DNA of 64,000 nucleotides from Thermogemmatispora tikiterensis (GTDB lineage Bacteria > Chloroflexota > Ktedonobacteria > Ktedonobacterales > Ktedonobacteraceae). Below the pieces are notes generated by a model. The model did not search any database. It worked only from the letters and a program-made list of their open reading frames with translations, and was not told where the DNA came from. The position numbers were made by a program, and so were the translations under genes. This document shows positions 8,209 to 16,885 of the stretch, piece after piece. The stretch is taken from the NCBI RefSeq assembly GCF_003268475.1, contig NZ_MCIF01000002.1, positions 2,963,382 to 3,027,381 on the forward strand, given 5' to 3'. The first letter of the stretch is position 1; every line of letters begins with the position of its first letter.

Positions 8209-9576
8209 ATGACTCAGCTTGAACAGCAACAGACTAGCGACACAGCCTTTGTCCCTCTTGACAAGATTGTCTCGCTCTGTAAGCGGCGCGGCTTCGTGTA
8301 CCCTAACTCGGAAATCTATGGTGGCATCTCAGGCGTCTACGACTTCGGTCCTCTGGGCGTCGAATTGCGCAATAACATCCGCCGCTACTGGTGGTGGTCG
8401 ATGGTTCAGACGCAGGATAATGTCGTGGGGATCGAGGGTGCTATTCTCACCCATCCTCGCGTCTGGGAGGCCAGCGGCCATGTCGAGAACTTTGTCGATC
8501 GCCTGGTCGAGTGCAAGACCTGTAAGAAGCGCTTCCGCGTCGATCACCTCCCACCCGAGAACCTGGAGCAGCGCAAGTGCCCCAACGATGGCGGCGAGCT
8601 GATGGAGCCACGGACCTTTAACCTGTTGATGGAAACCTACCTCGGCGTGGTCGAAGACGACCGCGTGAAGACCTACCTGCGTGGCGAGGCTTGCCAGAAT
8701 ATCTATCTGGACTTCATGAACGTCGTCAAGTCTTCACGCATGAAGATCCCCTTTGGGATCTGCCAGATCGGCAAGGCTTTCCGCAACGAGGTAACTCCCG
8801 GTAACTTTCTCTTCCGCCAGCGCGAGTTTGAGCAATGGGATCTGCAGTTCTTCGTCCATCCGAGCGAGATGCAGCAGTGGTTCGACTATTGGAAACAGCG
8901 CCGCTTCGAGTGGTACCGCGGCTTGATCAACCACAAGGATCGTCTACGCCTGCGCGAACATGGCCCCGATGAGCTGGCCCACTATGCCCGCCAGGCTTTC
9001 GACATCGAGTATCAGACGATCCTCGGCTGGCAGGAGTGGGAGGGCATCCACTGGCGTCAGGATTGGGATCTCTCACGCCACAGCCAGTATAGCGGCGAGG
9101 ATCTGAGCTACGTCGACGAGGTGACCAAGGAGCGCTACATCCCCTGGATCGTGGAGACCTCCGGTGGCGTCGATCGCACCTTCCTCTATCTGCTGCTGGA
9201 TGCCTATGAGGAACAACCTGATCCCCAGGGCAAGAGCGGCGAAACGCGCACCGTGCTTCATCTGCACCCGATGCTCGCTCCGGTGAAGGTAGCCGTCTTC
9301 CCACTGAAGCGCAACAACGAGGAGCTGGTGAAGCTGGCCCGTGGGATCTATGAGCGCCTGCGCCGGCTGATGGTGGCTCAATATGACGATACGGGCAGCA
9401 TCGGGCGCCTCTATCGACGCCAGGATGAGATTGGTACGCCTTACTGCGTCACCGTCGATTTCCAGTCCCTGGAAGATAAGACGGTAACGGTGCGCGACCG
9501 CGATACGATGACTCAGGTGCGTGTGGCCATCGAGGAGCTGCCAGCCTACTTGCTGGAGCGCGTAACCTGGCACTGA
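8209..9576 (+). CDS. glyS: Glycyl-tRNA synthetase (class II, homodimeric type)
   Basis: This 455-residue enzyme charges tRNA-Gly with glycine in the cytoplasm. Class II motifs are visible: KRRGFVYPNSEIYGGISGVYDFGPLG at the N-terminus, ICQIGKAFRNEVTPGNFLFRQREFEQ (motif 2) and ETSGGVDRTFLYLLLDAY (motif 3). CKTCKKRF and a further Cys (KCPND) form a metal-knuckle-like insert. The C-terminal anticodon-binding domain starts near HPMLAPVKVAVFPL. An upstream in-frame GTG at 8161 lies in the T-box terminator, so the ATG at 8209 with GAAGGAG 11 bases upstream is the start. Expression is set by the T-box. Confidence 0.96.
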   Translation: MTQLEQQQTSDTAFVPLDKIVSLCKRRGFVYPNSEIYGGISGVYDFGPLGVELRNNIRRYWWWSMVQTQDNVVGIEGAILTHPRVWEASGHVENFVDRLVECKTCKKRFRVDHLPPENLEQRKCPNDGGELMEPRTFNLLMETYLGVVEDDRVKTYLRGEACQNIYLDFMNVVKSSRMKIPFGICQIGKAFRNEVTPGNFLFRQREFEQWDLQFFVHPSEMQQWFDYWKQRRFEWYRGLINHKDRLRLREHGPDELAHYARQAFDIEYQTILGWQEWEGIHWRQDWDLSRHSQYSGEDLSYVDEVTKERYIPWIVETSGGVDRTFLYLLLDAYEEQPDPQGKSGETRTVLHLHPMLAPVKVAVFPLKRNNEELVKLARGIYERLRRLMVAQYDDTGSIGRLYRRQDEIGTPYCVTVDFQSLEDKTVTVRDRDTMTQVRVAIEELPAYLLERVTWH

Positions 9577-9608
9577 AAAGCACCCCCTACCAGCCAGGCA
9601 CTCGCTAC

Positions 9609-9660
9609 AAGGGGAGCCAGCCGCCAGCCCACCGTTGCGGCTGTGTGCTCCCCTTTGGCG
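9609..9660 (+). terminator. Intrinsic terminator after glyS
   Basis: Outer stem 9609-9617 with 9647-9655 (9 bp, perfect) and inner stem 9618-9624 with 9637-9643 (7 bp), then a weak GGCGTTTT tail. It is about 30 bases after the glyS stop. Confidence 0.6.
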
Positions 9661-9863
9661 TTTTACATCCTCTCTTCTTTGCTGCATCGGCGGTGTGGTG
9701 CTCTCCGTAAGTCGATGAACACCGTCTCTCCTCCCTTGCGATCGTCTCCTTGCTATCCGTTGCCGCAAGTCCCTTCGCTCGCCGCTCAGAAGAGGGAAGC
9801 ATACAGGAGACAGTTAGCCGCAGAGCGTGCTTTTCCTCCCAGTCAAACCGTTTTAAATTGCGA

Positions 9864-9937
9864 GTGATCGTGCGGCTGAGAGCAGAGCATGATCACCCTC
9901 TGTGCGCTCCGCTGCCGTTCGCCGGCGGGGAGCACAG
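9864..9937 (+). promoter_or_regulatory. Two consecutive hairpins upstream of the EEP-family gene
   Basis: Hairpin 1 pairs 9864-9873 with 9887-9896 (10 bp, one mismatch). Hairpin 2 is closed by 9900-9905 with 9932-9937. They lie 80 bases before the next start codon. They resemble no riboswitch I know and may only be a structured leader or an upstream terminator pair. The rest of 9661-9863 holds no recognisable feature. Confidence 0.35.
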
Positions 9938-10015
9938 GACGGCGACGGGCGAACAACCATTTCATGATTGCTTTACAGGTTCCGCAAAGCGCAAAAAGCA
10001 CTGAAACTGACGAAG

Positions 10016-11041
10016 ATGACACGCGTACTCTCATATAATATTCTGGCCGGTGGTATGACTCCCTGTCCTGGAGAGGATCGGCGCACAGAGCCACTGGCAC
10101 GCCTGATCAGCGCCGTTCAGCCTGATATTGTTGGGCTGCCCGAGGGGCTGAATCCACGCAGGGAGGCAGAGAAAGCTGTCGTTGAGGAACTGGCAGAGCG
10201 TCTGCAGATGACCTTGATTCGGGGAGACCATCCAACAGCGGGCGATGAGTTTCAGGTGGCCTGCCTCACCAGGCTACCAGTCCTTGCCAGCCGGGTTCAT
10301 GTACGGCCAGGAGTGCTGACTCGTCCAGTGCTAGAGGTGCATGTGCGCGAGGAGGATGGGAACGAGCTGACCGTCTTTGTAGCCCACCTGATTGCCAGCT
10401 TTCACAAAGGGCGGGCCGCAGAGCACCTGCGGCAGCGTGAGGTTGAGGCTATCCTGGATATCATGGCCGCCGCACATGGTCAGCCTCACCTGCTCATGGG
10501 AGACTTCAATGCACTGGCGCCTGGTGAGGCGCTGCGCGCCAGTGCGCTCCTGCGCTATGTGCTTTACCTGGATCAGACTCTGCCCAGCGGAGAGAGCCAT
10601 GAGCGCGATGGCCATCCCCACCTTGCCTATGTGCTGCCCGATCGCCTGCGTCCGCTGCAACCTCTCCTCGCGCATCTCTCGCGCAATCGGCCAGCACGCT
10701 GGTTCATCGATGCCCTGGCCGGTCTTTATGTGCCCCGCAAGAGCATCTCTTTGCTACGGCGTGCAGGCTACCTCGACTGTTTCCGCCACCTGCACCCTCA
10801 TGAGCCGGGCTTCACCTGTCCAGCGCTCATGCCCGCAGGCAGGATCGACTTCATCTTTGCCAGCCCCGAGCTAGCGCCGCGGCTACGCGCCTGCCAGGTC
10901 GTGGAGGAAGGCAATGGCGTCAAAGGGCCCCAGGCCAGTGATCACTTGCCCGTGCTGGCCGAGTTTGCTCCCTGCGCCACACCGGCCCCGACGAGAGAGA
11001 TCAGCACACCCCAGGCTTTCGCCGCACTCTCTTCGCTGTAA
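10016..11041 (+). CDS. Endonuclease/exonuclease/phosphatase (EEP) family protein
   Basis: This 341-residue predicted metal-dependent phosphodiesterase has LSYNILAGG at the N-terminus, the metal-ligand Glu in DIVGLPEGLN, the Asp-Asn pair in LMGDFNAL (near residue 160), GRIDFIF and the catalytic SDHLPVLAEF near the C-terminus. There is no signal peptide, so it is probably cytoplasmic. The substrate cannot be told from sequence: the family covers DNA repair nucleases, sphingomyelinases and inositol phosphatases. The open frame reaches a TTG at 9968, but homology begins right after the ATG at 10016. No strong RBS is visible. It converges on dnaJ. Confidence 0.8.
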   Translation: MTRVLSYNILAGGMTPCPGEDRRTEPLARLISAVQPDIVGLPEGLNPRREAEKAVVEELAERLQMTLIRGDHPTAGDEFQVACLTRLPVLASRVHVRPGVLTRPVLEVHVREEDGNELTVFVAHLIASFHKGRAAEHLRQREVEAILDIMAAAHGQPHLLMGDFNALAPGEALRASALLRYVLYLDQTLPSGESHERDGHPHLAYVLPDRLRPLQPLLAHLSRNRPARWFIDALAGLYVPRKSISLLRRAGYLDCFRHLHPHEPGFTCPALMPAGRIDFIFASPELAPRLRACQVVEEGNGVKGPQASDHLPVLAEFAPCATPAPTREISTPQAFAALSSL

Positions 11042-11160
11042 ACCGGGCCAGGCTGGCCTCAGAGGCGCATTGGAAGGGAGGGCAGAGAGGAGGATCTACC
11101 CCACCCTCTCCTCCCTGGCCTGCCGACGATGACCTTCGAGTGCAAGCGCAGCCTCGAGGA

Positions 11161-12315
11161 TCACTGAAAGACGTCCTTCGTCTTCTCGAAGAGATTGCGA
11201 AAGATGTTCTTATCGTTCTGCTCGCTCTGCTCACGCTCCAGGCGAGCGAACTCTTCGAGGAGGCGACGCATCTCGGGCGTCAGGTTTGTAGGAGTAACGA
11301 CCTTCACGATCACATGCTGATCGCCACGCGCACTACTGTGAACCACGGGGACGCCCAGGCCCTTCAGGCGGAAAGAGCGACCGCTCTGCGTGCCAGGCGG
11401 GATCTTGAGCGTTGCCGTCTTGCCGTCGATCGTTGGCACCTCGACCTCGTCTCCGAGAGCCGCCTGCGTAAAGCTGATCGGCAGCTCGTAGATAATATCG
11501 TTGCCCTGGCGCTTAAAGAAAGGATGAGGCTTAACGGTCAGAATCACATAGAGGTTGCCAGGCGTACCGCCACGAGCGCTGACCTCACCCTCACCAGTCA
11601 CGCGCACATTGATCCCATCGTCCACGCCGGCAGGGATATTGACCACCACGCGGCGATTATTGCGCACGCGCCCCTGGCCACGACACTTCTCGCAAGGCGT
11701 AGTAATCACCCGCCCCTCGCCACGGCAACGCTCACAGACAGTCACATTGACAAACTGGCCAAAGATCGATTGCTGCACGCGTCGAATCTCGCCAGTACCG
11801 CCGCAGGAGGAGCAGCGAGCTGTCGAAGTGCCTGGCTGAGCGCCGCTCCCGTGGCAATGAGGGCAGGTCTCCCAGCGAGGCAGCTCGATCTCCTTCTGAC
11901 AACCGAAAACGGCCTCTTCGAAGGTAATCGTCAGCTCATAGCGAATATCAGCGCCCCGCTGCGGTCCCGTTCGGCGCTGCGAACCTGCCGTTCCAGCGAA
12001 GAAGGTCTCGAAGATGTCGTTGAGCGTCGTAAATGAGCCGAAGTCGCTGAAACCGCCGAACCCGCCAAAACCAGCTCCGCTGCCATTGCCGACCCCGGCA
12101 TGGCCATAGCGATCGTAGGCCGCGCGTTTCTGCGGATCGCTCAGGACCTCGTACGCCTCATTGATCTCAATGAAGCGTGCTTCAGCGCCTGGCTCCTTGT
12201 TGGCGTCCGGGTGATACTGCTTGGCAAGGCGGCGGAACGCTTTCTTAATTTCCTCCTCGCTTGCGTGGCGCGATACACCCAGAACTTCGTAGTAATCTCG
12301 TTTACCAGCAGGCAT
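11161..12315 (-). CDS. dnaJ: Chaperone DnaJ (type I Hsp40)
   Basis: This 384-residue co-chaperone stimulates DnaK ATPase and delivers unfolded clients. Domains in order: J domain with YHPDANKEP in place of the strict HPDKN, a Gly/Phe region ([18 protein letters not shown]), four zinc-binding repeats ([32 protein letters not shown]), then the C-terminal client-binding domain. The short motif HPD itself is intact. AAAGGA precedes the ATG. It starts 26 bases after dnaK and is transcribed with it. Confidence 0.96.
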   Translation of the reverse strand: MPAGKRDYYEVLGVSRHASEEEIKKAFRRLAKQYHPDANKEPGAEARFIEINEAYEVLSDPQKRAAYDRYGHAGVGNGSGAGFGGFGGFSDFGSFTTLNDIFETFFAGTAGSQRRTGPQRGADIRYELTITFEEAVFGCQKEIELPRWETCPHCHGSGAQPGTSTARCSSCGGTGEIRRVQQSIFGQFVNVTVCERCRGEGRVITTPCEKCRGQGRVRNNRRVVVNIPAGVDDGINVRVTGEGEVSARGGTPGNLYVILTVKPHPFFKRQGNDIIYELPISFTQAALGDEVEVPTIDGKTATLKIPPGTQSGRSFRLKGLGVPVVHSSARGDQHVIVKVVTPTNLTPEMRRLLEEFARLEREQSEQNDKNIFRNLFEKTKDVFQ

Positions 12316-12341
12316 CGACAGGTCCTTTTAACGTCAGAGAA

Positions 12342-14249
12342 CTACATTTCCTTGTACTCGCCCTCGATGGTATCGTCCTGCGTTGTTCCCTGCGACTGGC
12401 CATTCCCATCGCTTGTGGTAGTAGAGGAAGCGCCATCGGTGCTCTCCGCCTGACGATAGAGGGCTTCACTGACACGATAGAAGCTCTGCTCGAGCGCCTC
12501 GCGCGCAGCCTTGACGCGCGCGATATCATCACCCTCCAAAGCAGCGCGTACCTCAGCGATTTTCGTCTCCAGCTCGCTGCGCTGTTCAGGAGAGAGCTTC
12601 TCGCCCAGGTCGGCCAGGCTCTTCTCAGCGCGATAGGCGGCGCTATCGGCCTGGTTACGCTCTTCGACCTCCTCCTTGCGCCGGCGATCCTCCGCCGCGT
12701 GCTCCTCAGCCTCGCGAATCATACGCTCGATCTGCTCCTGAGAGAGGCCACTGGAGGGCATAATCGTAATCTTCTGCTGGCGCCCGGTGCCTTTATCGCG
12801 AGCCGAGACATTGACAATACCGTTGGCATCGATATCGAAAGTCACCTCGATCTGTGGCACGCCACGAGGAGCAGGCGGAATCCCATCGAGGATGAAGCTC
12901 CCCAGCGAGCGGTTATCCTTGGCAAACTCACGCTCGCCCTGCAGCACATTAATTTCGACGCTCGGCTGATTGTCGCTGGCGGTAGAGAAGATCTGGCTCT
13001 TGCGCGTTGGAATAGTCGTATTGCGCTCGATCAAGCGGGTAAAGATGCCGCCCATCGTCTCGATACCCAGCGAGAGCGGTGTAACATCGAGCAGCAACAC
13101 GTCCTTAATATCGCCGGTCAAAACGGCGGCCTGGATGGCGGCTCCCACAGCCACCACCTCATCGGGATTGACCCCACGATGCGGTTCGCGATCAAAGATC
13201 CGGCGCACCAGGGCTTGAACTGCCGGCATACGCGTCTGGCCACCGACCAGGACCACTTCCTGGATATCGCTGGGGCGCACGCCGGCATCGGCCAGAGCCT
13301 GCATCACCGGCCCGCGCGAGCGCTCAATCAGGTCCTCCACCAGCTGCTCCAACTTGGCGCGTGTCAAGGTCACCATCAGATGCTTGGGGCCACTGGCATC
13401 GGCAGTAATGAAGGGCAGATTGATCTCCGTCTGCAGCGAGCTGGACAGCTCCTTCTTGGCGCGCTCGGCAGCCTCCTTCAAGCGCTGCAGGGCCATACGG
13501 TCCTGGCGCAGATCGATGCCATGCTCCTTCTGGAACTCCTCGGCCATCCAGTTGATGATGCGCTGATCGAAGTCATCGCCTCCCAGATGGGTATCGCCAT
13601 TGGTGCTTTTGACCTCGAAGACACCATCGCCAAGCTCCAGCAGGGAGATATCGAAGGTCCCCCCGCCCAGATCGTAGACGGCGATACGCTCATCCTTCTT
13701 CTTATCCAGGCCGTAGGCCAGCGAGGCCGCCGTCGGCTCATTGATAATGCGCAGAACCTCCAGGCCGGCGATGCGTCCCGCGTCGCGCGTCGCCTGACGC
13801 TGGGCATCGTTGAAGTAGGCTGGCACTGTGATGACCGCCTGTGTCACGCGCTCACCGAGATAGGCTTCCGCATCGGTCTTGAGCTTCTGGAGGATCATGG
13901 CTGAGATCTCCGGCGGGCTGTACTGCCGCCCCTGGACCTCAACCCAGGCGTCGCCGTTGCTGGCACGGATCACCTTATAGGGAACGAGGCTGCGATCACG
14001 CACAACCTCGGGATCATCGTATTTGCGCCCCATGAAGCGCTTGATGGAATAAATGGTATTCTCAGGGTTCGTAATGGCCTGCCGTTTCGCCATCTCGCCG
14101 ACAAGCCGCTCGCCGTTCTTCGTCACCGCAAAGACAGACGGCGTCGTGCGCGAGCCCTCGGCGTTGGGGATCACCACCGGCTCGCCGCCTTCCATAACAG
14201 CAACACAAGAGTTCGTCGTCCCAAGATCAATGCCAATAACTCGTGGCAC
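12342..14249 (-). CDS. dnaK: Chaperone DnaK (Hsp70)
   Basis: This 635-residue ATP-driven chaperone has [18 protein letters not shown] at the N-terminus, [33 protein letters not shown] and [10 protein letters not shown] in the nucleotide domain, the linker [16 protein letters not shown], and an acidic EGEYKEM tail. The start is GTG at 14249, with AGGAGG 6 bases upstream. It lies 365 bases downstream of hrcA and 26 bases upstream of dnaJ. grpE, usually in such operons, is not in this window. A 547-codon antisense open frame is only a shadow of this gene's codon bias. Confidence 0.97.
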   Translation of the reverse strand: MPRVIGIDLGTTNSCVAVMEGGEPVVIPNAEGSRTTPSVFAVTKNGERLVGEMAKRQAITNPENTIYSIKRFMGRKYDDPEVVRDRSLVPYKVIRASNGDAWVEVQGRQYSPPEISAMILQKLKTDAEAYLGERVTQAVITVPAYFNDAQRQATRDAGRIAGLEVLRIINEPTAASLAYGLDKKKDERIAVYDLGGGTFDISLLELGDGVFEVKSTNGDTHLGGDDFDQRIINWMAEEFQKEHGIDLRQDRMALQRLKEAAERAKKELSSSLQTEINLPFITADASGPKHLMVTLTRAKLEQLVEDLIERSRGPVMQALADAGVRPSDIQEVVLVGGQTRMPAVQALVRRIFDREPHRGVNPDEVVAVGAAIQAAVLTGDIKDVLLLDVTPLSLGIETMGGIFTRLIERNTTIPTRKSQIFSTASDNQPSVEINVLQGEREFAKDNRSLGSFILDGIPPAPRGVPQIEVTFDIDANGIVNVSARDKGTGRQQKITIMPSSGLSQEQIERMIREAEEHAAEDRRRKEEVEERNQADSAAYRAEKSLADLGEKLSPEQRSELETKIAEVRAALEGDDIARVKAAREALEQSFYRVSEALYRQAESTDGASSTTTSDGNGQSQGTTQDDTIEGEYKEM

Positions 14250-14614
14250 AGTTGCCTCCTACAATCTCGCAAGATTTTCTGCGCTGGCCGGGGGAGAGAA
14301 CAGCAGGATGATCACAAGGAGCCGCCTGTCCGTTCTAGCTCTATCACTCGGTCTACTTGCCTACACCGACAGCCTGATGTTGGCCCAGCTCCTACCCGCC
14401 AGGGCTGGGGCCGCGAACGAGCACAGGCAGTGAAAGGGAATCAGTGAAGATGACTGCTGGCAACCCTCTTCCCCCACCCTGTTAGCCCATCCCCATCAAC
14501 CAACTACCTGACCATCCCCTAACCCATCCCCACCGCTTCAGCACTCCATGTTTGCCTGTATGCTCGTCACCCGCCCATTGTGGCGGCCCCCCATAGCGCG
14601 CTACAGCCGCCCGC
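14250..14614. other. Gap between hrcA and dnaK, no grpE
   Basis: 365 bases with no convincing gene. It holds three CCATCCCC copies (about 14487-14533) and, on the plus strand, a 41-codon open frame at 14308-14433 with a basic start and a hydrophobic stretch (RSRLSVLALSLGLLAY), which I do not trust. No CIRCE element (TTAGCACTC-N9-GAGTGCTAA) is visible before dnaK. Confidence 0.5.
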
Positions 14615-15706
14615 TCACAGGCCATAGCCCTGCTCCAGCAGGTCGTTCATCAGCTCAACCATATAGCGGACAACCGCCACCGCCCGCCCGTATTGCATGG
14701 GTGTGGGGCCAATCACACCCAAGAGGCCGCTGAGCTTATCCTCACGCCCATAGCGAGCAACAACCAGACTGACATCCTTCATCTCATCCCACTCATCCTC
14801 TCCACCGATGATCACCTGTACCCCATCGGACTCGCGCACGTGTGAGGCCAGGGCTGGTAAAAAGCTCTTCTCTTCCAGCACCTTGATCACTTTGTTGACA
14901 CGCTCGCGCCGCTCCTCTTCCAGCGCGCGGTGACTACGCTCACGGCGCTCCTCATCGCCGGCCCGGCTTCGCCCATCAGGCGGCTCTAAAATGTTGAGGA
15001 CACCCTCACGATAGAAGAGATCACTGACGAGACGGCTGTGTTGCTCAAGCAATTGGGCGATGGCCGTGCCGATCAGCTGCTCCACCGGGGAGAAGCCTCG
15101 CTTCTCCAAGATCGCCATGACTTCGGCAGCATTCTTTCCCTGGAAGAGCTTGTTGAGACGCGTCGAGATGGCGCTCAGATCCTCTTGCTTGTAAGGCGTC
15201 TCCAGCAACAGGCGCCGCTGCCTCACTGTGCCATCGCTCATTACCAGGACCAGATGAGCCGAATAATCGGAGACCGAGAGAACTTCAAAGTGCTTGAGCT
15301 GCCCTACGCTGGCCCGCGGCGGCGTCATCACAGCGGCGCTGTGCAGCATCCGCGCCATCACCGAGGCCGTCAGGCGCACCCACTGGTCGAGCTGATCCTG
15401 CACTTGATAGAACTGGTGGCGGATCAGTCGCTGCTCCTCTAAAGAGAGGGCCGACTCCTCCATCAGATGTTCGACGAAATAACGATAGCCCTGATTGGTC
15501 GGCACTCGCCCTGCTGAGGTATGCGGCTGATAGATCAGCTTTGCCTCCTCCAGGCCGGCCAGCTCGTGCCGCACCGTGGCCGAGCTATATCTGAGGCCAT
15601 ACTTGCGTACGAGCGTCTCGGAGGCCACTGGCATGCCTGTGTGGATGTATTCCTCGACCAGCGCTCTCAGGATCTCTTGTTTGCGTGGACTCAGCGGGAT
15701 CGACAT
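14615..15706 (-). CDS. hrcA: Heat-inducible transcription repressor HrcA
   Basis: This 363-residue repressor of heat-shock operons binds CIRCE-type operators. The N-terminal winged helix has SPRKQEILRALVEEYIHTG and VRKYGLRYSSATVRHELAGLEE. The HrcA core has the usual GYRYFVEHL and ends in GPTPMQYGRAVAVVRYMVELM. The frame extends upstream to an ATG at 15757, but family alignment begins with the short MSIPLSPRKQ start at 15706. RBS evidence is weak for both. It is the first gene of the hrcA-dnaK-dnaJ group, with a promoter at 15831-15860 that overlaps an inverted repeat. Confidence 0.93.
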   Translation of the reverse strand: MSIPLSPRKQEILRALVEEYIHTGMPVASETLVRKYGLRYSSATVRHELAGLEEAKLIYQPHTSAGRVPTNQGYRYFVEHLMEESALSLEEQRLIRHQFYQVQDQLDQWVRLTASVMARMLHSAAVMTPPRASVGQLKHFEVLSVSDYSAHLVLVMSDGTVRQRRLLLETPYKQEDLSAISTRLNKLFQGKNAAEVMAILEKRGFSPVEQLIGTAIAQLLEQHSRLVSDLFYREGVLNILEPPDGRSRAGDEERRERSHRALEEERRERVNKVIKVLEEKSFLPALASHVRESDGVQVIIGGEDEWDEMKDVSLVVARYGREDKLSGLLGVIGPTPMQYGRAVAVVRYMVELMNDLLEQGYGL

Positions 15707-15796
15707 CGGCTCACAGGCCCCTATCTCTGGCTCTACCCAGCCCCCCCGGCCCTCCATTCTTCGCCGGGTTACTCAGGCATCAATGAGGCCAAAATA

Positions 15797-15841
15797 AGTG
15801 CTAGCAGTCTCTTTGTGAGACTGCAAGTACAGCATAGCACT
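15797..15841 (-). promoter_or_regulatory. Nested inverted repeat at the hrcA promoter (candidate operator)
   Basis: Outer arms AGTGCTA (15797-15803) and TAGCACT (15835-15841) are perfect complements. Inner arms 15804-15811 and 15817-15824 form a perfect 8-bp stem with a 5-base loop. The outer half-sites have the CIRCE core letters but point outward, the reverse of normal CIRCE, and are 31 bases apart. The right half-site overlaps the -10 box and spacer, as expected for a repressor site. Confidence 0.5.
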
Positions 15842-15860
15842 CGGCAGAAAGGATTGTCAA
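15831..15860 (-). promoter_or_regulatory. Sigma-70-type promoter of hrcA
   Basis: Minus-strand TTGACA (15855-15860), an 18-base spacer and TATGCT (15831-15836). The predicted start falls at the base of the inner stem-loop 15804-15824. Confidence 0.6.
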
Positions 15861-15945
15861 GGGGAGGTGACCGTCAGCCTCGGGCGCCTCTCTCTCCCTT
15901 TGCCCCACATACTGGAAGATAGCTATGAGCCTCTCAAAGCTGAGA

Positions 15946-15974
15946 TTGACAAATCAGCATGTATATACTAAAGT
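15946..15974 (+). promoter_or_regulatory. Promoter of the secreted DUF2690-like gene
   Basis: TTGACA (15946-15951), a 17-base spacer and TAAAGT (15969-15974). Confidence 0.5.
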
Positions 15975-15978
15975 ATCA

Positions 15979-16005
15979 GAGAGATCACTTTTCAAGTGAT
16001 CTCTC
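15979..16005 (+). promoter_or_regulatory. Perfect 12-bp inverted repeat in the leader
   Basis: Arms 15979-15990 and 15994-16005 are perfectly complementary around a 3-base centre, just downstream of the predicted transcription start and 43 bases before the ATG. It may be a repressor site or an mRNA-stabilising hairpin. It has no T run, so a terminator is unlikely. Confidence 0.55.
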
Positions 16006-16048
16006 CAACTGAATCTCACATGAAGCAAGATTGGGGAGGTTCTCACCA

Positions 16049-16600
16049 ATGCTATTTCTTCAGCGTAACCTGATCATCCCCCTCTCTTCCCTACTAGTCA
16101 TCCTATCGATACTTTTCCCCGCACTGCTTGCTTCGCCCACCGCGCATGCTCAGGCCCGCATTAGCAGCGATCAGAGCGTTCAGCCTCATTACTATCCACC
16201 TCCCTGCCAGGGAGCGGAGTGCTACGGAGCTGATCCATACACGACAACCTGTGGCAAATCTAGCGCCAATAATGGGGTCACGCTCACGACGGTCGACATC
16301 TGGACTGGCGGCCCCCAGGGAGGAGGTACATGGATCGGCCAGCTCTATAATTACTACTCGACGCTCTGCCAGGCCAACTGGGCAGTCGTCTGGCTCAATG
16401 CCCCTTACGCCATCTCGATCCGCATCTCGACAGTTGGCGGCTCCGAACGCCAATGCTATCCTGAAAACTGCACCAGTTACTATACGGGCAGCGCCTTCCC
16501 CGCCTGGACCAACATGGTCGACGGCACTGTTTTGACGCAGGCTTGCGCGAGTCTGGCTATCTGGGGTTCTCTCTCGCGTCAGGTTTGCGTCAACCAGTAG
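16049..16600 (+). CDS. Secreted DUF2690-like protein
   Basis: A 183-residue exported protein. The first 35 residues form a signal peptide (long hydrophobic core LIIPLSSLLVILSILFPALL, cleavage near AHA-QA). The mature part has paired Cys (PPCQGAECYGADPYTT, then TCGKS) and a WAVVW core, which match the wording of DUF2690, an actinobacterial and Ktedonobacterial secreted family of unknown function. GGGGAGG lies 9-10 bases before the ATG at 16049; an in-frame earlier start at 16031 would overlap this RBS. It appears monocistronic. Confidence 0.65.
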   Translation: MLFLQRNLIIPLSSLLVILSILFPALLASPTAHAQARISSDQSVQPHYYPPPCQGAECYGADPYTTTCGKSSANNGVTLTTVDIWTGGPQGGGTWIGQLYNYYSTLCQANWAVVWLNAPYAISIRISTVGGSERQCYPENCTSYYTGSAFPAWTNMVDGTVLTQACASLAIWGSLSRQVCVNQ

Positions 16601-16730
16601 AGGAGAGCAAGCCGGTTGGCGAATCCCGGCTGATCCCGGCGCTGGTCCGGCCAGGGCCAGCAAGCCCAGCGCAGAACGAGCAGGTGTCGATCGCGCTAAC
16701 GCGCTAACGGTCTGGCGGCAGCCGGGCAAA

Positions 16731-16795
16731 CAGCGGGTCCACCTCCCGCAAGGTGCCTCTCTGACTGGCGTCCCTTAGCAGGGGCGGACCCGCTG
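16731..16795. repeat. Cloverleaf-like inverted repeat, unknown function
   Basis: A perfect 10-bp outer stem (16731-16740 with 16786-16795) encloses three small hairpins: 16741-16744 with 16751-16754, GCC/GGC at 16755-16769, and CCC/GGG at 16772-16783. It is not a tRNA: there is no T-loop TTCGA and no CCA end. It lies between convergent genes (DUF2690-like and PBP), so it may be a bidirectional terminator or a REP-like element. Confidence 0.45.
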
Positions 16796-16885
16796 GATCT
16801 TCTTCTTCTTCTACAGGAGTCACTCCAGCCCACCCCGTTCCTCTACCCTGATCGCTGCCTTGCCTTCAACAGACCAGACGCAGCT

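Noticed and set aside
12261..13904. 547-codon open frame antisense to dnaK
   Set aside because: Mirror of dnaK codon bias in a GC-rich genome; no RBS, no family wording, and dnaK is certain on the other strand.
14250..14614. Degenerate grpE
   Set aside because: No frame shows GrpE wording such as the coiled-coil start or the beta-domain end.
16731..16795. tRNA gene
   Set aside because: Cloverleaf shape but a 10-bp closing stem, no T-loop consensus and no anticodon loop of proper size.
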